Positions 16,467-24,165 of a stretch of DNA of 60,224 bases are shown here, piece after piece. The notes beneath the pieces are model-generated. The model saw only the letters and a list, made by a program, of their open reading frames with translations. It was not told the DNA's origin and did no database searches. The stretch is taken from NCBI GenBank assembly GCA_017440805.1, contig JAFSGN010000022.1, positions 1-60,224 of the forward strand, read 5' to 3'. This DNA comes from Clostridia bacterium. GTDB taxonomy: Bacteria > Bacillota > Clostridia > Oscillospirales > SIG627. Numbering within the stretch: position 1 is the stretch's first letter; the number at the start of each line of letters is the position of its first letter. The position numbers were made by a program, and so were the translations under genes.

Positions 16467-16718
16467 TTATTTTGCTTTTTCTTTTCTGAAAACATAATCT
16501 AAAAAGAATGTTCCTCCCACGCATTCACAAAGAGATACCAAAAGATACTTAAGTGTGATGTGAATGTTTTGATTTAACAAAAGGGGAGAGTATAGAGAAA
16601 AAAAACTGAAATATATTCCGTATACGACAGACACAATTGTGCTTGCAAAAATGATGGTTAAAAAAACAAATAAAAATTTTTTTGCAGTTGTGTCGATTGT
16701 GTTAAAAAAATTAATCAT
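16467..16718 (-). CDS. Small membrane protein of unknown function
   Basis: 83 residues with two probable membrane helices (about 12-36 and 50-72) and a basic C-terminus (RKEKAK). ATG 16718 has AAGGAG at 5-nt spacing, which argues that it is translated. Divergent from the EEP hydrolase gene downstream. No recognisable family. Confidence 0.6.
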   Translation of the reverse strand: MINFFNTIDTTAKKFLFVFLTIIFASTIVSVVYGIYFSFFSLYSPLLLNQNIHITLKYLLVSLCECVGGTFFLDYVFRKEKAK

Positions 16719-16836
16719 ATGTACTCCTTGGTTTTTAATAAGTCAATTATACCACAAAAATATTAATTATGCTTTTATAATAATTGTATATTTCATTATT
16801 TTATATTTTTTTAATACCACATAAGGAAGGTTTTAT

Positions 16837-17583
16837 ATGAATATTAAATTTTTACAATATAACATTGCCGCATGCAGAAATTACGATACACCAAATATTG
16901 AAGTTAATGCTGAGCAGGTTGCAGAAGCAATCAAATCATTTGACCCGGATATTGTTACTTTAAACGAGGTTGATTGTAAATCAGACCGTTCGGGTAATGT
17001 TGACCAGTTGCAGTTTTTTACGGATAAACTCGGTTTTTACAGTTACTATGCACCTTCAATTGAGATTCCTGGCGGAAAATACGGAATTGCACTTCTGAGC
17101 CGATATAAGATTGTTTCGGCAGAAACAATAAAAATTCCTGATACAATATCCGAAACAAATAAAGAGTTATTTGAACCCCGCGTTTTGCTTTCCGCAGTAT
17201 TGGATGTAAATGGCGCTAGTTTGAGAGTAATGACAAGTCACTTTGGATTATCTCCGGAAGAACAGGAACAAGCGGTTTCTGTAACGCTGAATGAACTTTC
17301 AGATAAAAAAATGCCGACAATCTTCAGCGGAGATTTGAATATGTATCCCGATAATCCGTTTATTTCTAAAATTACAAGCGTTATGAAAGATACGGCAAAT
17401 ATATGTAGTTTTGTGCCGCAGACATATCCGTCTTATCAGATACCATCGTTTCCGGCTCACGACCTTTTTCCGAGAAAGATTGACTATGTATTTGTTTCTG
17501 AAGAAATTGAAACACTCGCTGTAAACTCACCCGCAATAAAACTTTCTGACCACAGACCGTATTTTTGTGTTTTGTCTTTATAA
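16837..17583 (+). CDS. Endonuclease/exonuclease/phosphatase (EEP) family hydrolase
   Basis: 248 residues with the full EEP metal-dependent active site: QYNIAAC, the metal-binding Glu in TLNEVD, GKYGIALLSR, SHFGL, SGDLNMYPDN, KIDYVFVS and the terminal SDHRPYFC. Members hydrolyse phosphodiesters in nucleic acids, inositol phosphates or sphingomyelin; the substrate here is not readable. No signal peptide, so probably cytoplasmic. AAGGAAGG precedes the ATG. The SLH-protein gene starts 20 bp downstream, suggesting co-transcription. Confidence 0.85.
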   Translation: MNIKFLQYNIAACRNYDTPNIEVNAEQVAEAIKSFDPDIVTLNEVDCKSDRSGNVDQLQFFTDKLGFYSYYAPSIEIPGGKYGIALLSRYKIVSAETIKIPDTISETNKELFEPRVLLSAVLDVNGASLRVMTSHFGLSPEEQEQAVSVTLNELSDKKMPTIFSGDLNMYPDNPFISKITSVMKDTANICSFVPQTYPSYQIPSFPAHDLFPRKIDYVFVSEEIETLAVNSPAIKLSDHRPYFCVLSL

Positions 17584-17602
17584 ACAGCAAAGGAGCATTT
17601 AA

Positions 17603-20590
17603 TTGAAATCAAGAATATATATTTTATTCTTTCTTTTAATGGTTGTTTTTTCCCTCAAAACAATTGCAGCAAAACCGGAATGGTTGTTTAATAAAGTTGA
17701 TATAATTGAAGATTGGACAACTGATTCAAATATGTTACAATATGAAATAATAAACGGCAAATGCGTTTTTTTCCCTTCCGGCGATTTGCCGTTTATTTCA
17801 TATAAATCCGACGAAAAGGTTGATTTGTCCAAATACAGATTTCTGTCATTCAGAGCGTCCTCAAATACAGAAGGATATTCTTTGAAATTTGTATTTGAAT
17901 CAGAAAGCAGTACTTCTTATGAATATTCAACTGAACTTAAATCAGACGGAGAATGGCATGATTACACTATTAATTTTTCGTCTGATATAAAGGCGTCGAA
18001 ATTTTTTGTTTATTTTTTATCGGATAATTATGCTGAATCTCAAGCAAGAATATCTTTTGATGGTATAGGTTTATTTGAAAATAAAACAAAAGCGGAGTCA
18101 TTTTTGAAAACAACTCCCACAACAATCAAAGAAAAAGAAGAATTATTTACTCCACTTAATAACGGACCGTTTATGTGGGACTTTTCCACGGCTTCTGATA
18201 TATACGCATGGAATATAAATGCTGAGACCTTTCACGAAGTTGGAATGTTGAAACTTTCTCCCAAAAACAGTCAGGTAATCAATATTTCATATGACTTCAA
18301 AGAAAATCATTTCAACGCCAGAGAATATCCGTATTTTGCAATAAGATATAAAGCACTTTCACAACATGATGTTTCTTACATATCTTTTTACACAAATGAA
18401 TCGTCAGATGTCAAATCACACTTTACAATTAATAATGACGGTGCATGGCACAATAAAATAATTGATATGTCCAAATATTCTCATCGCTTATGGAATGGGT
18501 TTGTAGAAAGTTTATCTTTATGTTTTCCCGATGAATCTGATGACAAAGATGTTGTTTACATAGAAAGACTCGGTTTCTTTTCAAACTACAACGATGCATC
18601 TGAATATTTACTGAAAACACAGGCAAATGACAATTATTCCGAAACGAAAATATATAGTGGTGATAATTATAAAATAACTGTACCTGCAGGTGCTATGACT
18701 GAACAATACCGTGAAAATGATGTTGTTGCTGTCAACATTCATGCACAGCACAGCAATTCTTCTGTTGTTATGCTGAATGAAAGCCCGGTCGTTCTTTCGG
18801 ATGTGTCCGAGCATGGGTATGTTGTTTATTTTGCTGACCAAAAAGGTGAATACTCCGTTATTGATAATACAAAAGAATTCAACGACATAAGCAATCATTG
18901 GGCAAAACAATATATAGATTATGTAACTTCCAGGGGTATTTTTGTCGGAACGGCACCAAATATTTTTTCTCCTGAAACAATTATAACCAAGGGCATGTTT
19001 ATAACCGTTTTGGGAAGAATACACGGCGTCAAAGTTTCATCAGAAAATGTTGAAAAAATTTACTCCGATGTTTTTCCCGATGAATATTATTCCCCATATG
19101 TCAAATGGGCGAGTGAAAATAGAATTTATTCTCCCGACGGTACATTATTCAAGCCGAATTCTCCAATTACACGAGGAGAAATGGCTCTGATTATTTCAAA
19201 TTATATTGAATGGTGTAAATATAGTTTTGTTAAATTTAATAACCAGAAACCATTTTCGGATATACAAAATTGTGATTTAAAAATAAAGGAAGCAATAAAT
19301 AACATCCAATCACTGGAAATAATTAACGGAAAGACCGAAACTTTGTTCGTTCCGGAAGGGTATTTGACGCGAGCCGAAGCAAGTACCGTTATAACTCGAC
19401 TTATTAAGTCAATACTTGGTGTGTTTTACCCCGGCAAAAACAATATAAGGCATGATGACGGAAAAATACATATAGGTGTTTACAGCAATTTTGATGTTGA
19501 TATGTTCAGTGAAAAATTACTTGATATGTATAAAACCGCAGGGTTTGATTTGATGTTTTTAGGCACTGAAGTGACCGACAGCGATAAACGGGAAACTGTT
19601 CTGAAATATTGTGACACAAGTGATATTTCCGTTTTTTTGCCCATAACATCTGACAAATCGCCTTTAAAGTCCTCTCTTCAATATTACGGACACCCGTCCT
19701 TTGCAGGAAACTATATTTTAGAAGAGCCCGGAACAAAAGACTTTGATGTTCTTGGGGAGTTTTCACAACATTATACATCAGAAATGATAAGTAAGGATTT
19801 GATTATAAATCTTCTTCCGCTGTACTCTTCTGATGCACAGTTGAATTACGGTGCACTTGCGTCCTCTCCCGATTATTATACATATGACATAGAGTCATAT
19901 CGCAGATATCTTGAACAGTCTGTATCATCATTACAAACAAATGTTTTGTTGACAAATCTGTTTCCTTTTCGTTCAGAAGGATATTATGACGGATATGTTG
20001 ATGCTGTTGCTGTCGTTGCAGATACTGCTTTAAATTATAACAAGGATTTTTGGTGTATAATACAATGCGATGATAAAACAGTCCAGCCGAGTCATTTTTT
20101 ACAGCAGTACTACACATTGCTTTCTTTCGGATGCCGCAATTTTTTACTTTGGGCATGGAATGACGGCTTGTGTTACGGTAATGCCAACCCAACAGAATCA
20201 TACCACAGTGTAAAAGAAGCAAATAAAAACATTTCTTATATTTCGGATGTACTTTATGGTTTTAAGTATTTGAATACAACTGTATATAATTCCGAAAAGA
20301 AAGACAATTCACTGCTTGGTATACAACCGGATTCTGAATTTGTTTCCGAATGTGTTTCAGATTCTCCCGTGATAATAGGTGAGTACATAAACGAAAGTGA
20401 TGAAATTGCACTTGTTATTACCAATTATTCTGAAAAGAATAACAATGAAGTAAAATTAAGGCTGTCAGGCCATTCAAGTTCTACTATATATTACGGAGCG
20501 GATAAAAAAACAATTTTACCGGACAGTGATGGATATTATCATTTAAACCTCTCACCGGGTAATGGCGGATTGTTATTGCCTCACAAATAA
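17603..20590 (+). CDS. Large secreted SLH-domain protein with a C-terminal glycosidase-like region
   Basis: 995 residues from TTG 17603 (AAGGAG 7 nt upstream). Signal peptide about 1-23 (ends at IAA/KPEW). Two beta-rich modules (about 30-170 and 185-335) resemble carbohydrate-binding jelly rolls. SLH modules occupy about 425-615, with NHWAKQYIDYV, SPYVKWASENRIYSP and RAEASTVITRLI. From about 620 the chain reads as a possible TIM-barrel hydrolase (GKIHIGVYSNFDVDMF, GNYILEEPGTKDF, FWCIIQCDD, FLLWAWNDGLCYG) with a terminal beta domain. The SLH part would hold it on pyruvylated wall polymer, which the CsaB protein encoded in this window could make. Active-site acids are not assigned; function and substrate are unknown. 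Confidence 0.82.
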   Translation: MKSRIYILFFLLMVVFSLKTIAAKPEWLFNKVDIIEDWTTDSNMLQYEIINGKCVFFPSGDLPFISYKSDEKVDLSKYRFLSFRASSNTEGYSLKFVFESESSTSYEYSTELKSDGEWHDYTINFSSDIKASKFFVYFLSDNYAESQARISFDGIGLFENKTKAESFLKTTPTTIKEKEELFTPLNNGPFMWDFSTASDIYAWNINAETFHEVGMLKLSPKNSQVINISYDFKENHFNAREYPYFAIRYKALSQHDVSYISFYTNESSDVKSHFTINNDGAWHNKIIDMSKYSHRLWNGFVESLSLCFPDESDDKDVVYIERLGFFSNYNDASEYLLKTQANDNYSETKIYSGDNYKITVPAGAMTEQYRENDVVAVNIHAQHSNSSVVMLNESPVVLSDVSEHGYVVYFADQKGEYSVIDNTKEFNDISNHWAKQYIDYVTSRGIFVGTAPNIFSPETIITKGMFITVLGRIHGVKVSSENVEKIYSDVFPDEYYSPYVKWASENRIYSPDGTLFKPNSPITRGEMALIISNYIEWCKYSFVKFNNQKPFSDIQNCDLKIKEAINNIQSLEIINGKTETLFVPEGYLTRAEASTVITRLIKSILGVFYPGKNNIRHDDGKIHIGVYSNFDVDMFSEKLLDMYKTAGFDLMFLGTEVTDSDKRETVLKYCDTSDISVFLPITSDKSPLKSSLQYYGHPSFAGNYILEEPGTKDFDVLGEFSQHYTSEMISKDLIINLLPLYSSDAQLNYGALASSPDYYTYDIESYRRYLEQSVSSLQTNVLLTNLFPFRSEGYYDGYVDAVAVVADTALNYNKDFWCIIQCDDKTVQPSHFLQQYYTLLSFGCRNFLLWAWNDGLCYGNANPTESYHSVKEANKNISYISDVLYGFKYLNTTVYNSEKKDNSLLGIQPDSEFVSECVSDSPVIIGEYINESDEIALVITNYSEKNNNEVKLRLSGHSSSTIYYGADKKTILPDSDGYYHLNLSPGNGGLLLPHK

Positions 20591-20594
20591 GCAC

Positions 20595-20630
20595 ATAAAA
20601 CCGGAACGAATTTTTTCGTTCCGGTTTTAT
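20595..20630. terminator. Bidirectional terminator
   Basis: ATAAAACCGGAACGAA (20595-20610) pairs perfectly with TTCGTTCCGGTTTTAT (20615-20630). It separates the SLH gene from the convergent eight-gene operon. Confidence 0.85.
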
Positions 20631-20644
20631 ATATGAAAAATCAA

Positions 20645-21304
20645 TTAAATAAAAACATTATTTTGGGAGTCAAATACTTTTTTGCGAATAATGCGATAGT
20701 CAATATTTGAAATCCCGGAGTCTATATGCTCGCAGATAACTTTAACAATGTATTCCGGGTTGAGATAATCATTGTTTCCTGAAGTAATAACAGCGGTTAT
20801 AGTCATTTTGGAGTCAGAATATTCCGGCTGTATTTTCAAAATGTTGGGTGAAATATCTGTAATGGATTCACTTGATTTTGTATGTTTAAGAATCATAACC
20901 GGAGGAGTAAATACTTTATTGATTTTATCTGAAATATCGGTTGAATAAGGGATTTCAATCATATACTCCGAAAAAGCAATGTTTTTAAGAGGCATTACAG
21001 GTGTATATACATCATATACAACAAGATTTTCCGGAAGTGATTTGTTAAGCGAAGTAATAATCTCATCAAACGGAACCTGATGTGTTAATTGTGTGTCGAG
21101 AATTTCACAGATACTTTCAGCACCAATGCTGAGATTTAAACCAAAAACAAGTTTAGGACGGGGGTTAAAACCTTCGCTGTATGCAATAGGAAGTTTTGCT
21201 CGGCGGAAGGCTCTTGCTATAGTTCTGTTTAGGTCAAGATGAGATATAAAGCGCATTGAGCCTGTTTTCGAGAAACGAATTCTAATGTTAATGTTGTTAT
21301 TCAT
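20645..21304 (-). CDS. DUF2344 (TIGR03936-type) radical-SAM-associated protein
   Basis: 219 residues from ATG 21304; a GTG at 21313 is an alternative. Signatures: IRFSKTGSMRFISHLDLNRTIARAFRRAKLP is the family N-terminus (key parts FISHLDL and RAFRRA), followed by YSEGFNPRPKLVFGLNLSIGAES. DUF2344 proteins are normally encoded next to, or fused to, a B12-binding radical SAM protein and an Rne/Rng-type RNase near rplU; their role is thought to be in RNA or ribosome-related chemistry. Here it is the last gene of an unrelated-looking export operon, overlapping the previous gene by 8 nt, with no radical SAM partner in the window. Confidence 0.85.
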   Translation of the reverse strand: MNNNINIRIRFSKTGSMRFISHLDLNRTIARAFRRAKLPIAYSEGFNPRPKLVFGLNLSIGAESICEILDTQLTHQVPFDEIITSLNKSLPENLVVYDVYTPVMPLKNIAFSEYMIEIPYSTDISDKINKVFTPPVMILKHTKSSESITDISPNILKIQPEYSDSKMTITAVITSGNNDYLNPEYIVKVICEHIDSGISNIDYRIIRKKVFDSQNNVFI

Positions 21305-23537
21305 GATTGTCACTTTCTTTTGAAATTTTATGCATTTCGCGTTGAGCGTTGATAAGGCCGGAATATATTCCGCCTTTTTGAATTAACTGCTCGTGCGTTC
21401 CGCTTTCTGCAATGGTGTTTTTATCAATAACATAAAGTTTTGTAGCATTTCGCAAAGTTGAGAGCCTGTGTGCAATAGCAATAGTTGTACGGTTTTTAAT
21501 AAGATTTTTCAAAGCATCCTGAATTAATTTTTCTGTTTCAGTATCTAATGACGCGGTGGCTTCATCCAGAATTAAAATTTTAGGATTAACAAGAATAGCA
21601 CGCGCTATTGCAATTCTTTGGCGTTCTCCACCGGAAAGAGTATATCCGCTTTCGCCTATAAAAGTGTTATATCCATCCGGAAGTTTCATAATAAATGAGT
21701 GAGCGTTTGCGAGTTTTGCGGCTTTTATTATTTCTTCCCGCGACGCAGAGGGATTTGCGTAAGCGATATTTGCAAAAATTGTACCGGAAAACAGAAATGT
21801 TTCTTGTAAAACTGCACCTATTTGCGAACGCAGACATTCCTGAGAATAGTCTCTGATGTCTTGACCGTCAATTAAAATCGTGCCTGAATTTACATCATAT
21901 AATCTCATGACAAGATTTAAAAGAGTCGACTTTCCTGCACCGCTTTTTCCTACTATACCAACCATTTCTCCCGGACTGACGGTGAGATTAATATCTTTCA
22001 GCACATCGTTCATATTGTCGTAGGAAAAATCAACATTTTTAAATTCAATTTTTCCTTTTATCTCTTTATTCATAGCATTTTCACTATCGGCTATTTGAGG
22101 TGTTTCATCTATAACTTCAAACACTTTTGTAACCGATGTAAAAGTACGCATAATCATCCTTGGAAGTCTTGACGCCCAACGCAACGGACCGTAAATAAAT
22201 GCAACATAAGAGGAAATCATTGTCATATCTCCGAATGACATTGTACCTTCAAGTATTTTATTGCCAACAAAATATGTTATTATATATGACCCTATTCCAA
22301 AAGCAAATGTGGAAACCGGGGTCAGAACATTCCATATAATCTCATTTTTTTCGGAGACTATTGCTGTGTTTTTTATTGCCTTATCATATTTTTCTATTTC
22401 CTGCTTTTCTGTTCCGAAGACTTTCACAACACGAATACCTTTAAAAATATCGTGCAAAACGGTGTTTGCCTCTGAATTTACAAACCATTGCTTATGGTAA
22501 AGAGAATGGGTATAACGGTGTATTGCCCTGTGAAGAAGTAACACAAACGGAATCGGAGCAACAACAAACAATGTCATTTTCGGGGAATAAAAAAGAAGTA
22601 CACCGATTACAGACACAAATGTGAGCGATTGTTCAACAAGAGAGGGGAGAATATTGGTTATAAAACGACTTATTTGTGCCGTATCATTTGAAATTCTGCT
22701 CATAAGGTCACCTGCAGTATGCTTTGAAATATCAGAGAGCGACATTGATTGAACTTTCTCGAAGGTCATGCTGCAAAGTTTAATTACTATTTTGTTTCCG
22801 GCTTTAGCAAGAATATTATTACGGAAAATGCCTATTATCCTAACCAAAAGGTTAGCAATTGCCAAACCTAAAACAAGAATAAAAAGACCTTTGGTGACAT
22901 GAACTATGTTTTGTGATGATACATCAGCATTAATATAATTATCAACCATTGATTTCTGAATTTGCGGTGTTATAAGTTGTATTGCTGTAGTGACAAAGAA
23001 AAGAAAAACGGATAATAAAACGATGGGTAAATGCGGCTTTGAAATCATATAGAGCCGTTTTAATACGCCTTTTTTACCCATTGAACAATGTGGGCATTTA
23101 GTTGCAGAATCTTTTAATATTTTTCCGCATTTCTTGCATACATTCTTTTGTGATAAATTGTCAAACGACTTTTTTTCTCTCACAACTTTGTTTAAAGCCT
23201 TCGCAGCAGCCGAAAGTTCCGAATTGTAGCGCATATCGGCACGGCATAATTCATATAACTCTCCGTTTTTTAAACATCTGATATATGATAATCCCACAGC
23301 GGTACAAAACTCAAAATCTTTCATTGAAGTTATGTCAACTTCGTCTTCCTCTAAGTCGTTGTCTTTTTCTGTTAACTTTATAAATTTTTCGTTTACAAAA
23401 AGTAATGCACCCTTAACAATATGATTATCTTGCGTCAGATTGAAAAAAAATCCGTTCGGCTTGTTTTCACCACAAAGTTCTTTTATTCTTTTTTCAATCA
23501 GAGAGAGATTACTTTTTTTGTTTTTTATTAATTTCAT
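21297..23537 (-). CDS. ABC exporter (permease-ATPase) with N-terminal extra domain and zinc ribbon
   Basis: 746 residues. Residues about 1-130 form an unassigned cytosolic domain. About 133-152 is a zinc ribbon (CKKCG ... CPHC). Then six membrane segments of a type IV ABC exporter (about 165-460) and the ATPase: Walker A GKSGAGKST (about 530), LSGGERQR, Walker B ILILDEATAS, switch His in AHRLST. It is a complete half-transporter and may pair with the similar protein at 24166-26463. Its ATG overlaps the DUF1854 stop (ATGA), and its end overlaps the DUF2344 start. Similar ABC/DUF1854 sets are annotated near cyanophycin genes in other bacteria; no cyanophycin synthetase is in this window. Confidence 0.87.
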   Translation of the reverse strand: MKLIKNKKSNLSLIEKRIKELCGENKPNGFFFNLTQDNHIVKGALLFVNEKFIKLTEKDNDLEEDEVDITSMKDFEFCTAVGLSYIRCLKNGELYELCRADMRYNSELSAAAKALNKVVREKKSFDNLSQKNVCKKCGKILKDSATKCPHCSMGKKGVLKRLYMISKPHLPIVLLSVFLFFVTTAIQLITPQIQKSMVDNYINADVSSQNIVHVTKGLFILVLGLAIANLLVRIIGIFRNNILAKAGNKIVIKLCSMTFEKVQSMSLSDISKHTAGDLMSRISNDTAQISRFITNILPSLVEQSLTFVSVIGVLLFYSPKMTLFVVAPIPFVLLLHRAIHRYTHSLYHKQWFVNSEANTVLHDIFKGIRVVKVFGTEKQEIEKYDKAIKNTAIVSEKNEIIWNVLTPVSTFAFGIGSYIITYFVGNKILEGTMSFGDMTMISSYVAFIYGPLRWASRLPRMIMRTFTSVTKVFEVIDETPQIADSENAMNKEIKGKIEFKNVDFSYDNMNDVLKDINLTVSPGEMVGIVGKSGAGKSTLLNLVMRLYDVNSGTILIDGQDIRDYSQECLRSQIGAVLQETFLFSGTIFANIAYANPSASREEIIKAAKLANAHSFIMKLPDGYNTFIGESGYTLSGGERQRIAIARAILVNPKILILDEATASLDTETEKLIQDALKNLIKNRTTIAIAHRLSTLRNATKLYVIDKNTIAESGTHEQLIQKGGIYSGLINAQREMHKISKESDNHE

Positions 23538-24154
23538 AAATATAACTCAATTTTTCTAAATGAATTTCTGTCCAGACTATAAATATCTTCTATTTCATAT
23601 CTGTTTGAATCAACATCTGTTATAAAAATGCGCTTATCATTAACATGAATAATATTTCTGAATGTATCTTTTACTGTAAAACTGTAGTCGCCTTTATTGC
23701 ATTTTACCTTCCAATATGAGTAACCGAATCGTTCTTTCAACGAAACAATCTGAATAATCTTTGGAGCAAAATATTTTGTGTCCAGTTCGTTTTTAATATA
23801 TTCCGCACTTTCTCCGAACAAATCCACATCAAGAATAATTCCGATTTCACCGTAATCATCTGAAACTGAAATATACTTATACGGATAATCAAAAGGAAAT
23901 GCTCTGCGGAGATGTACCGCCCGTTTTCCGATAACAGCAGAAACAATTTTGTTTCCGTTATTGCCGGATTTTATGTTATTTTTTGAATAAGTATCGTTTA
24001 AATCAAATTTACGACACTCTTTTGGAGGTTCGTTTATTGATTGTGCCTTCAATTGTGTATCAATCATAAGAAATCCGTTGTCAGTAACAAAAAACGAAGA
24101 ATTTTCCGGTGTTAGGTAGGATATTTCTACTGTATTCTCCAAGATATTTTCCAT
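23534..24154 (-). CDS. DUF1854 family protein
   Basis: 206 residues, soluble. The C-terminal half carries the DUF1854 pattern: VHLRRAFPFDYPYKYISVSD, then EIGIILDVDLF, YFAPKIIQIVSLKERFGYSYW and ITDVDSNRYEIEDIYSLD. Function is unknown; relatives sit beside ABC exporters, including in cyanophycin-associated clusters. Here it lies between two related exporters, overlapping one by 4 nt (ATGA) and 11 bp from the other, so it is likely a partner of the transporter pair. Confidence 0.85.
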   Translation of the reverse strand: MENILENTVEISYLTPENSSFFVTDNGFLMIDTQLKAQSINEPPKECRKFDLNDTYSKNNIKSGNNGNKIVSAVIGKRAVHLRRAFPFDYPYKYISVSDDYGEIGIILDVDLFGESAEYIKNELDTKYFAPKIIQIVSLKERFGYSYWKVKCNKGDYSFTVKDTFRNIIHVNDKRIFITDVDSNRYEIEDIYSLDRNSFRKIELYL

Positions 24155-24165
24155 AAATGTTTCTC

